Origin: Hermatobates lingyangjiaoensis
Taxonomy: Eukaryota; Arthropoda; Insecta; Hemiptera; Hermatobatidae
Assembly: GCA_026182355.1 (NCBI GenBank)
Contig: JAPFBL010001617.1
Coordinates: 4,251,001 to 4,315,000, forward strand
Direction: 5' to 3'
DNA: 64,000 nt
Part shown: positions 1-12,700 of the stretch, piece by piece
How positions within the stretch are numbered: the first letter of the stretch is position 1
How the letters are laid out: each line of letters begins with the position of its first letter
The notes under the pieces: generated by a model
Told to the model about the DNA's origin: nothing
Seen by the model: only the letters and a program-made list of their open reading frames with translations
Database searches by the model: none
Program-made: the position numbers and the translations under genes

Positions 1-611
1 TTCCCATCTATTGTTGGATAAGTAGCCAATAAAGTGGTTACTTTTTTAAACCTAAACTTTCAGAGGTCACTGAGAACGAGACCATGACAGTATGAATATC
101 AACGGGCAAGTTAATGCGCTGTCCAAGAAAGGTCTGTGCTGAATGTGGTAGAGAATAAATCAATTTAGAAAGCACCAATCGTTAAACGCAGTTCCTAAAA
201 GTTCAGGAATTATTTGAAGAGACAGGATAGCTATGCTGGTGTTGGAAATGAAAGATTCAAGGTTGTAACAGTTGAGAACCGGTGGCGTTGGGTGACGACA
301 TTGTTTTATCTTCACAAATACTACAAAGTATGGGAGTTTTAACTATTCTGTAGGAAAATATTTCCAAATGAGAGGTTTGGAAGAGAGACTAGTATGTTTT
401 AGGAATAACAATGGAAAATGGGGGTGAAAAGTTCTTTTATAGTGGTTTTCACCTTTAGAACAACAGATACTTGTAAAAGAGTTGAGTGCAGGGTTGTTTT
501 TCTTTATTTAAGGGGTTTATTTCTTAATGTTTTGTGTTTAGGAAAATAGAATTATTTTTTAAAATGTTAAAATAACTTTTTTAAATATGTTGAGTAGGCT
601 GTTATTTTCAG
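1..611 (+). other. ZMYND11 intron, 5' partial
   Basis: This is intron sequence ending in the TTTTCAG acceptor. No repeat or further exon is recognised in it. Confidence 0.5.
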
Positions 612-792
612 AGTAAATACTTTGAAGCCCCTGTTGATCTTGAAGCATATAGCGATTACAAGGATTTTGTAGTGAATCCTATGGATCTCGGAATAATAAG
701 AAAAAATATCAGCAATGGTGTATACAAAAGTACTGAAACATTTTTGGCCGATTTGAAGTGGTTGGTCCATAACAGCTATGTTTACAACTCAG
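612..792 (+). CDS. ZMYND11: ZMYND11 exon: bromodomain core
   Basis: The exon follows TTTTCAG and ends at TCAG|GTAAAT. It enters in phase 0 and leaves in phase 1. It encodes 60 residues including the bromodomain hallmark [11 protein letters not shown], then [17 protein letters not shown], which ends in the conserved Tyr-Asn of the ligand pocket region. Confidence 0.93.
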
Positions 793-3700
793 GTAAATTA
801 AATTAAAAGTTCATCATTCCTCTTCACTGCTGTAAATATCATACTCGTACTTCGGAATTAAAACCTTTTAATAATTACAACATTTATGAATCATTTGAAA
901 ACTGATCTAGTTTGATTAATTCCAGAAATCATATTAATAATAATTACTATTATTACTATATTATATAAATAATAATAAAAAAGAATACTTTTTTTCCTAG
1001 GAAACTGTTTTTGACTCTGATTTCTGTTAAAAGATTCCTTTAATAGTAGCATTGTTGGTTAATTGATTTTCGTAATATACAGATAAATTTAACCCTGTAT
1101 TATGGGATTCAAATAATTTACTCGTCAACAGAAAACTCTAAGGAAATCTTTTTGGCAGTCTCATTTCTATGGAATCTAAGGCCAAACTAATAGTATAATA
1201 AATTTAAATAAATATTGTTATTCAAAATACTCTTATTTCATTTAGTAATTCTTATAGAGCTTATTTTATAAAATAATATTCCTCTCAAGCAGCCTGCTGA
1301 ATTATGTAGAAAATAACAAACGTTATTTTAAGAATAATCTGAAACTTAAGATTGATAGTGTGTAAGATGTTCTACATTGTATATGATAAAAAGATTTCAC
1401 ATAAACACGTGAAATAACAATCAATGATCAAACCACAATAAGAAATAGGGAAAACAAGACTAAGATCTTTCAACCGTAACAAGCGGTCTTCGTCAGAGTC
1501 AAAAACCCAACTGAAACACTAGATGCAGAGAACATCTGGTGAGGGGTTGAGAAGAGTGGGAGGGAAGAGTGGTATTTTAAAAGGGTGAAAGCGCAGGAAA
1601 GGACGAATGTCCAGAAAGGGATGTTTGGGGAAACAAAGGAGTACAGTAAGAAAGAGTAAAAAACTATCCGCTAGCTGTCAACCCTCTTAGAAGAGGCTAT
1701 TGCCCTCGTAACGGAAGTATCCAGTTCGTAACGAAAGTATCAAACTGGATACTTTCGTTACGAGGGCAATAGCCTCTTCTAAGAGGGTTGACAGCTAGCG
1801 TATAGTTTTTTACTCTTTCTTACTGTACTCCTTTGTTTCCCCAAACATCCCTTTCTAGACATTAGACCTTTCCTGCGCTTTCACCCTTTTAAAATACCAC
1901 TCTTCTCAACCCCTCATCAGATGTTCTCTGCATCTAGTGTTTCAGTTGGGTTTTTGACTCTGACGAAGACCGCTTGTTACGGTTGAAAGATCTTAGTCTT
2001 GTTTTCCCATTTTCTTATTGTGGTTTGATCATTGATTGTATATTATGTTCTTTAGTATGAATCATTTAAGCATATGCGAACTCTAATAAATCATGATTGT
2101 TTGTCTTAGAATCAAAAGCAAGCCATAAAAATCTGAACCTCACTGTTACTACAGATATTCCAATTTTTATAAAATAGGGGCATAATGAAATATTAAATAT
2201 TTGGATTCTTGTTTTGAAGAAAAATTCTTTAATATAGTTTACCTTTCTCTTTCTCCATAAATATTACAATTAATATTATTCATGTAAAACATTGCAGTAT
2301 ACTCGGAGCTGACTGGTCTTGCTCGTGGCATTGTTAAAATAGCAAAGCAAGAAACAGAAGAAATTGAAAACTGCCCAAACTGCTATTTGAGTGCTCACAC
2401 AATTAAAGACGGTTGGTTCATTGAGCCATGTGTAAGTTTAAACTGTCACATGTTTTATTTTCTTTGAAAAAATTTTTTTGATTACTTATTAAATTAATAT
2501 CTTTTCTAATAAAAAATCTTAGGTAGTTAGGATGTAATTCCTACTGAAAGTAACAAGTTGTAGGATAAGCATATTTACTGAATAATTGTATTGTTCCTAG
2601 GAATAAACTGGTAATTGTAAAACGAGTCCAATTAATCGTACTGTCGCTATTATTTTATGTTTTACTGTTATTTATATAACAGTAATGTATATGATATGAT
2701 ATTTATACTGTTACTTTAATCCCACAATGTGATATTACTAATCGCATGAATTTAATCTCTTCATGAACTATTAATTACTTAATTAATTATCAAAGGATAG
2801 ATACTAATTTTCAAACATTTTACAATATTGCATTATAGAAAAACATTGAATTAATTGAAATTACTTGTAAAAAATAGTATGACTAGACATATGTCATTTA
2901 TCCTTTCCAGTCCCCAGTTATAAAGTTGTTTTTTCCTGGATTTTATTTTAATAAAAATAAATTCTAACATTATTCTTGATAATAAATAGGTGTATCAAAA
3001 AATAGTTAACTAAAGTTAGCTACATAAATAAACTTATTTACTTTACTGTAAGTAAAGTATAGTGATAGTGAAAAAATTCGTTCCAATATTTTGACAGAAT
3101 TACACGTTTTGAGGTCCCAGAAGTCGTTTTATGAAGTTTTTTCGATGATGTCTCTGTGTGTGTGTGGGTGGGTGAGTATGTATCCAAAGTTTGTGGACAG
3201 GCTACGGTCCTTTGATAGAATACGGAATCTTTGATAAAGTTTATATTTTACAGAAAAATGGGCCTCATAGTTTGTTGACAAATATCCTGTCCATAAATAT
3301 CCTGTGGCTGGTTACAAATATACGTTTTCTCAATATACATTTACAGCAACTTATATTGGAGTATAGCACGCAGAAAATAGATAACACTTGCTTAGAGTGA
3401 ATAATGTTTGACAAATGGAACGAAAAGTGAATTTGATCAAATACTAGGAAGCCATACAATTTCTAGTGTAATAATTTTATAACAGACCAAAAAGGTAGAA
3501 CATAATTCAAAATTGAAAATGTGCTTTGAAGAATAATAAATGTAATAATCATACATCTTAAAAAAAATGATATTAAAACGACATTTTTTCCTACATCTTT
3601 ATGACATTTTCGGACGAAATAGGAATATTTTCAAGTTTTAAATAAGAAAATTTGTTTTAAATATTCAATGTAGAAGGAGGTCAGATAAACTATGTATGAG

Positions 3701-6700
3701 ATCCAGTGGTTATTGGAAGAAATGCTGTATTCTCCGGTAAGAGATTATTTCGTACCACTTTGATAAAGTAATAAGTGTGGATTATTAAATCTACACTTTC
3801 GCTTTTCAAAAATAGTATTACTTCTATAGTTATACTAATGATATTATATGGATCAGTGACGTGATATAAAAAATTATCATATATATATATTGATAGGTGG
3901 ATCAATCACTACCTGTACTACCTCCATGAATGAAAGACTAATAAACATCTCCCATTAAGACATTTATATTGTACTTAAATGGAACATTATATATTATATA
4001 CCCATGAACTAGGATATTATGTTTACTTATAGTAAAGTTGAGTGTAGGCCACGCCAGTTTTTTTACCGTACTATAAGTAAAGTATAGTGATCGTGAAAAA
4101 AATCTATCTGGAGATTTTGACGGAATTACACGTTTTCAGGTCCCAGAATTCGTTTTATGAAGTTATTTGGATGATGTCTGTGTCGGTGCCTGGGTGGGTG
4201 GGTGACTATGTGTCCAAAGTTTGTGGACACGCGATGGACCAGAATCTTCGGTGAATGAAGTTTATATTTTACAGAAAAATGGTCCTCTTAGTGTAGATGA
4301 GCCGAGCCCTATTGTTTGAGTCAATTATGGATGATGGGAATGTCATTTTTTTGCAAAAAAAACCTGTTTTTAGACTACATTTTTTTCTCTTGAACTACTA
4401 ATTCTAGAGTCAGGAAATTTTTGCATTATCAGTGAGGCTACAAAAGCAACAAACGAAAAATAACCATAGTTTTTTAAAACCATAGAGATTTTGTTTTCAA
4501 CAAATTTTAAAAAATTTGACCTCTTATTCAATCTGAACAATTGTGAGAGCGATACAAGCCACACTGTTTAACGGATCAAAGTGGAACTATACCTGAAAAT
4601 AGAACATTCCTACATCCTCTGTATTCAAAAAATTTTTTAGACGATAAACGGCTCATTTAAAAACACCATGAAAATTTCCCAAAAAAAACTTTACTATTTA
4701 TAAAAAAAATATTTACTTAATTTCAATTACAGCTAATAGCTATAAAAAACTCTTTAAGAAAACACGATCTCAGTTGTAAATTATTTTGTGTTTATGAATT
4801 ATAGTATCTTTGGGTAATATTGAAGTGTGAGGAATGGACTCTTTCCTCAAGAAAGAGGAGTTATGTTTGTTGACAAATATCTTGTTTTTTCACTATTCTA
4901 GTCTAAAATAGGTCATATACATTATCTATGTAAATAAAATTATGATTTTGTCTGTACATTGCTTAGAACTGACTCATTTCAAGTTTTCTTTACGTTTCAT
5001 ACATTAGAGAAACCAAATCCACCCTTAGAAAAATTTCTGTCGGTTTGTCCGCAAAATTTTGTCACAAGTAAACTCAGCCACCATAAGACATATCAAGCTG
5101 AAATTTTTACAGTAGATTTGTGTATGTCTAACTTAAAATATAGGCTCTGAATTGATTGGAAATTCAACGTAGAAGTGAAGTTATGGACGTTTAAAGCAAA
5201 AACGTTTTCACAAGTAAACTCAGCCACCATAAGACATAGCCAGCTGAAACTTTGACACTAGATTTGTATATGCCTGACTTAAAATATAGGCTCTAAATAG
5301 ATTGATAATTCAGTACAGAAGCGAAGTTATGGGGCTTTAAGTTGTATTTTCCTAACTTCATAGACAAGTTTGTTTTGAAAATACACAGGTGTGGGACGCA
5401 AGTAGGTATTGTTAGTTGATTTTAATTTCATTGGAGCATATGTATATATTTCGTATTTGACATCATTGAAAAGTTGGTTCCCAGAGTTGAGGATATACTG
5501 TCGATTAATGATGAATAAATAGTTTTGTGAACGAGTAATTCTCAACTCTTAATATGAACAGGCAGGAAAAATCAACAAAGATTTTTGTTGATCTTTACTA
5601 CTACTTAGTAGCAGTAACAATTTTCATGTTACGAAACTTGAGTGCCCCGGGAAATGTGCAACGGGACACGACTCTGAGTTCGTGCTCTGCACAGATACGC
5701 AATAGAGGCGGACATGTGACTGGGTGTGGAATGGGGAGTCTGTGTGTATACCACCCGTACCATTGATTGCGAGCCACTTGTGTTTCCGTTGAAACGATTG
5801 CAAAGTCCTGTGAGAGTCTATTTCGCAATGACATTAACTAAGTCGCAAGAGCAAACTATATCTAACAGAGGAATTCAAGTTAGCGAGACCAAGTTTTTCT
5901 CACATGATCAACTGAAGTTTACTTGCTCAAGATTCAGAGGTTCCAACTGTTTGTTCTTCCGTGAACCTGAAGGACAGACAGCTAATGTAGTGTAGTGTAT
6001 ACAGAGGCATTTGTTTAACACTGTACTAATAATAATATTTTCTTCTAATCTATAATTTCTAATTGTAGTACTAGTACAATACTATAATTGGTATGGTATT
6101 CCATGGTATTTTGGAATACCAAGTATAATAGAATTTTTGATTCCGTCAAATTCGGGTACGTTTGCTAGTTTTAAATATTTGAAGCTCCCAACTCTAAAAG
6201 TTTTAAATCATAAAAACTTTTATAATTTTTAAATTATAAAAGTCTGCTGAATAGCCGACTTTGACTTTGATTTGAGTATGTAAAACTCGCTAATTACTAA
6301 TATATTTTTCCTGAATATACATTCACAGCCTGTTCAACCTTGTAACAGAGTACAGCACGCAGGAAAAAGATAACACTCACTCATAATTTTGAATCATGTT
6401 CTACCTTTTTGGTCTGTTATAGAATTATTATACTAGAAATTGTATGGATCCTAGTATTTGATCAAATTCACTTTTCATTCCATTTGTCAAACATTATTCA
6501 CTCTAAGCAAGTGTTATCTATTTTCTGCGTTCTATACTCCAATATAAGTTGCTGTGAATGTATATTGAGAAAACGTATATTTGTAACCAGCCACAGGATA
6601 TTTATTGATAGGATATTTGTCAACAAGCATATGGACTCTTTCCTCAAGAAAGAGGAGTTATGTTTGTTGACAAATATCCAGTTTTTTCACTATTCTAGTC

Positions 6701-9700
6701 TAATAGTTCATATACATTATTTTAAAAAATTGAAGCTACCAGCTATAAAAGTTATAAATTATACTGAAAAGCCGGCTTTACTTTGATTTGAGTATGTAAA
6801 TCTCACTAATTGCTAATATATTTTTTTCTTAATATATTCACAGCCTGTTCACCTTTTAACAGAGTACAGCACGCAGGAAAAAGATAACACTCACTCAGAG
6901 TAAATTGGATTTTTGACAAATTGGATAAAAAAAGTGGTTTTTATTAAATACGAGAAAGAAATAAAATTCCCAGTATAATAATTCTATAACAGACCAAAAA
7001 TGTAAAGAATAATTCAAAATTGAAAACATTCTTTGACGAATAATAAATGTAATTATCCTACATCTTTAATTAAAAATTATCTTAAAGCGACTTTTTTTCT
7101 TAGTTGTTTCTAACATTTTTCAAATAAAATAGGAATATTATCAAGTTTTAAATGGGAAAATTTGTCTTAAATATTTAATACAGAAGGAGATCAGCTAAAC
7201 TATGTAAGAGATCCACTGGGTATTGGAACAAAAGCCATTTTTTCTTTAAGAGATTATTTCGTAACACGAAATCTATACTTCAGCTTTTCAAAAATGTTAT
7301 TACTGCTGTAGTTATTCTAATGATATTATATGTATCAGTGGTGTGATATACAAAAGTAGGCATACATATTGATAAGTGGATCAATCGGTATCTGTACTAC
7401 CTCCAGGAATGAAAGACTAATAAATATCTCCCATTTAGACATTTATATGATACCTAAGTAGAACATTATATATTAATACCCAAGAAGTATGATATTATGT
7501 TTACTTATAGTAAAGGTGATTGTAGGCCACTCAGGATTTTTTATTTTGATTTTGAGACTGTTTCCTATTTTCTCAACGATTTGGTTATTTATTAATATGT
7601 GTATGCTTATATGATTGTTTTTGTTAACAAGATTCACAATAAACTCGTGAGTGTTTGGACAACAGTTAACATCCAAACAACAATAAGGAATGAGAAAAAA
7701 GACTAAGATCTTTAGTCCTTATCAAGTGGTTTCCGTCATAGTCAAATTCCAACTGGACTTAACATAAATAGGAAACATTTTTAGAATCAATATAAAAAAA
7801 TATTTATTTATGTAATTAACTTAAGTTACTTTTTTTGATACATGTACTTATTATCAAGAATAATGATTAGAATTTTATGTCATTAAATTTTGGGTTAAAT
7901 ATCTTATATACTGAGTCATCAGTGTAATATTTTTATGTAAAACATTTTTACAGAAAAAACCTCATTTGTTAATATGGGCTAAACTGCGAGGATTTCCTCA
8001 CTGGCCTGGAAAAGTAATGCGAAGTGTTGATGATATGGTAGATGTTAGATTCTTCGGTGATCACAATCGGTAAATAAACGTTAATATTTTAATTCGTTTT
8101 TTGTTGACTATCTTAAAACATTTAACAGTATTATATGAAATTTAATTGCAGTTCTTGGATATCAGTTGATTGTTGCTTCCTCTTCAGCATGAGTGCACCT
8201 GCCGGATATAAACAAAAACAAGTAGTAGGCTTTGATAAGTGCATAAAGGTCATTTAATGCTTTATAATGTGTGATTCTTCTTCAGCTATGTTTCGTGTCT
8301 TAATTGAATTGTCCTGTTCCATAGGAAGTGTACGAACATATACAAAAATTGAGAAATCAGCATGGTGTATTTTGTTTCGCACCCAACAGAACTAAATATA
8401 ATCCAGCAAAACATGAAGAGCAACTATTGATTATGTTACCAAGAGTAGGTTGATTCTATGTTCTAGCCTTGATTTCCAATGATACTAATGAATTTATATT
8501 ATTATTATTATTATATTAACAGATGAAATTGTACCTAATCAACTATTAATTATGCATAAAATTTTAAGTTTCTTAAAAAATCTAATTTTAAACAAAAGAT
8601 ATCGATATTAAATTCTTTTATTAATCTATTCTATTAGATACATGCATATTGTTAGTACCACAGAGGTTAGTAAACATATTATTATATAAATCTTAATATA
8701 TATACAATATAGTAATGTCACAATAAAAAAACTTGTGACTCAGCAGTTGAAAGTTTAGTGCAAAAGTAATTCGTTGAGCGCCTCGGAAATTCTAAGAATT
8801 TTTACTTTATTGTGGTGATTCATTTACATGTATTCAATATTTGTTATATAAATTACCGAAACTTAACATGATTTGTACTGGGAGCATCATTATGTTAAAA
8901 ATTAATTCATTAGATATTATATTCAAAATTACTGCTATAACGTAATTTTCAATTAATAATAAACTGAACATTTTCGCATGGTAAATTGAAACTTATGAAA
9001 TATAATGAATATATCATTCTTAAATAAGTCAATTACGTGTGATATCTGTTTTGGGTTTAGTTATCTTATTTCAGTTTTACAAATTTGGTGAAATTGTTGA
9101 TTTCATATAAAAATAACTGTTTCAGTTTAAAAAAAATGATGAGAAGATTCAAAGTTCTTCATCAGGAAATAAAAGACCTATCAAAAATTTAAGTGATAGT
9201 GCTGTAATAGCTCAGAAGAAAAAGAAAATAGAAGACTGCCTAGACAGATTACATAGCGCTATTAAAATGAATCAAAAAGAGAGTGAGGATGAATTTCGCG
9301 TAAAGTTAAATTTTAATCATAGCAGCCCTCTTGATTCAACTGCAAAAGACTCCACCGATCTTCAAAAAAATAGTGAAAACAATAATCCTGAAACTAAATC
9401 AGATAAACCTGTTTTAAAAAAACTTTTGTCCATTGAACCAAATAATTTACGGGAAAAGTCTTCAGAAGTACTCAAAAATGTTAAGCCTCATTCTGAAATC
9501 ATAGATTTACAGGAAACCAAAAGTGAAGCTGTATGTGAAAAACCAATTGTTTCATTACATGACGAAGTAAACATTTTGTCGGATGGAGCAAATAATCAAA
9601 TTAATGAATGTTCAAGAAAAAGTACTTTGAGGAGTAGGCACTCATGTATAAAAGTTAAATCGAAGGAAAAACTTATCAGTCCAGAAGCCGCCTATAGCAA

Positions 9701-12700
9701 CCCTTTGAATCCTTCTCAGTCTATTCCTATATTGTCAAAAGAAGATGACTGTGAACGCTTAGTTCAAATTAATGAAGAATCGAATTCCAAAAAGAGGAAC
9801 TCTTCTAATGAAATGAATCATATGGATGAAATTATTGATAAAGTAATTAGAGGAGAGATTACTGTGTGTTTACCTTCCAGGGAGAGAGTTTCTTCTTTAA
9901 CTAAGCAGACTGAGGTAGTGCATGAAGGTAAATAAATGTTTCTTGTTTTACGACTTGTTTAACTTTTACTATTTTTCGTATATCCATAGTGAATTAATCT
10001 AAATAATTAATGTAATACTTTAATATGATTATTTGAAAATGTTAAAGTTAAAACATTTGTTGATTAGTAGAAATTTATTGTAACTTTTTTCGGATGTTGC
10101 GATTCTAGATATAAATTTTGTGCTTATTACTGAATTTCTTATTTAGTGAATACGAATATAGTCAAATAGCTCTGCTATAAAATCTGGTTAACAGATGTAG
10201 AAATATAGCTCATTTTTCCTCCATGCTTCTTGATGTGATCATGCATTTTTGAGATGACTCCAAATATCTGCCTTCTCTATAAAATCCAGAAGTTTTGATT
10301 GAAACCAAACTAAGTGGACCTGTATTATCTTTAGCAATGTGAAAGATTGTACCTTTAAAGTGTTCTTTGAGTATTGGAAGTAGAAAACTTTTGAAGGGGC
10401 AAGATAAATACTACAGTTTGTTGAAATTAACTCCCAAGAAAAATTGTTTAGACTCCCTTACTAATTTTTAAGAATATGATAGTAATGTTTAAGAAGATGA
10501 TCTCACTCTGGTTTTAACTTTTAATTTTGAATTTGATTAACCCTGATGAACTCTTTCTAAGATATTGTTTTGATTGGTGAATTTAGGTTGTACCTTAACA
10601 TGAGATATTGATCTTCATTGACTACCTGTAGATGTGTTAGTGTAGATAGATGTTAGTGTAGTTTTGTCTATTGTTTGTAACTAAGTAGTATGCTAATTAG
10701 AAACTCTCCTGACAATTAGATTCATGAAGTGTCTATGAAGTTTTCTTGTAAAATTTGTCGTTTAATATAACAATAGTAAATTAGATAGGCGTTAAAATTA
10801 AAAGTTATAAATAGTGTAATTTGCCCATACTTTGTTAATGGGAAAACAGGTCTAGCATATTAACCATTCTTACTTAATAGCAATGATATTGTTATAAATG
10901 AAGCCCTGGCTAAATAAATCATTTATAAAAGATCCTCACTGTGAACACACAAATATTGTATATTAGTAGATGAAATAATTGTCTTACCTCGCTTGTTGAT
11001 CAGCCAGTTCTGGACCGGTTTCGGATGTGTCCATCTTCAATTAGCCGAAACCGGCCCAGGAACTGTCAGATCAACATTCCAATTACGATGATTATTTCAT
11101 GAATTAATATAAATTATTCTAATCCCTATGGTATTAACAATATATATGTATTTAACGCAAATATTGTTGTATTGTTACATCGTGTACATTACTCAGCAGT
11201 AACAAAATTATCAGCTCTCCCTGTGGGTTTTTCTGACTGGTCGATGTTTCCTGTTGTTTTGACCCTGTAGCACCTTTTTATTTTTTAAGACTGGTTAGTA
11301 CCTTTATATTAAAAAATATTTTGATTTATCTTTAATTTACAGCTAATAGTATATTTCACAATAATTAATAAGTAAATTATGTATTACGGAATTTACAAAC
11401 CTAAAGATAAGCATAAAACTTTTAACCATTATTAATCATCCTTGTCAGAGTTTCAATATATACTCAATACATATACACTCTAATTTGTATAAGTAATCAA
11501 AATACATTCGGTCGCACATAAAAGTTCAGTTGCATTTGCACTCACGACTTTCTTCATGTTGATATCGATTTTCTTTACCATTTCCTCTAGTAGGTAGAAG
11601 AGTTGCTATTGTAATTGTTCAGAGGTATTACAAATAAAACGAGGACGAAGCTCTGTGCTTTATTGATTCTTCTCCAATAGTTTGTCTTTAAAGAAATTTA
11701 TTTTGTATTGTTCTTGGACAATTATTGTGGGGCGTATATTTAGACCGGAGTAAGATCGAGGATATTAGCGAGGAATGTTTTACTCAAAAGCACGGGAACT
11801 TTTAGTTATGGAAAAAATAAATTTAAACACTTAAATTTAGTCCCATTTTATAATTAACGTTTCAAATTATTAGTGTATACTTCATTGATAGTTGAGATTC
11901 TCAATGAACTGCAGTTGTTATAATTATGTTCATTCCAACAGTTTAAACAAAGGAATGTCCAAGATTTTTTCTAGTTTTCATTAATGTCGTTTGGTATGTT
12001 TTTCAGCCGGGGTTAAATCTGACACAGAAGAGACCACTAGGAATAAAAAACACATAATAAATAATAGTTTAAAAGTTGCTTTTACTGCAATTGGCTCTTG
12101 GTCTCTTTCGGTAAGTTGTTTCTTTTTTTACAGGTCTTTAAACCTTCAGTCTGCTTTATTTTGTATAATGATTTAATAATTCTCACATCAAACTGTATAT
12201 ATCAAAGTTATTTGAGACCATTGTTGTTTGTATATGTATATAAATGAATTAGTAAGTTATAAGATGAAATATGCTCAACATTTCTATAGTATAACATATA
12301 CTATAAAAATATAGTATGTTAGCATTGGTTGCTAACATGAATTGGGTTAGCAACCAAGTTTTGAAAATTAAAAACTTTATCCTTAAATTTTTCTTTATCT
12401 CTCATTTTAATTTTTCAGAGACCTAAAACCTCTAAGAATGTAAATTTTATTGAAGAGATACTTAAAAAAATAGATAAAGTGACTGATTTAGATGAATGCC
12501 GATCTCTGGTTCGAACTCTTAAAATGGGTATATATTTACAAAAAAAAGAAATGAAGGAACTTTATAAAAAAACACGTAAGTAATATATAAATATGTTAAT
12601 CTTATTAGATAGTTATTAACCATCTTCGCAAATCAATTCACTTGTGACAAGTAGAAGCAACGCAAAGTATGTTTTTTAAGCCTACATATATTGAACTTAA

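Noticed and set aside
1417..2039. CRISPR-like or bacterial terminator structure
   Set aside because: There are no repeat-spacer units and the context is an animal gene intron.
6409..6786. 125-codon plus-strand frame
   Set aside because: It lies across a junction of family A blocks, is Ile/Phe/His-rich as expected from AT-rich repeats, and the same block translates differently in other copies.
9267..9935. Stand-alone 222-aa gene starting at ATG 9267
   Set aside because: The frame is open upstream to a TTTCAG acceptor at 9125 and fits between neighbouring ZMYND11 exons, so it is an internal exon.
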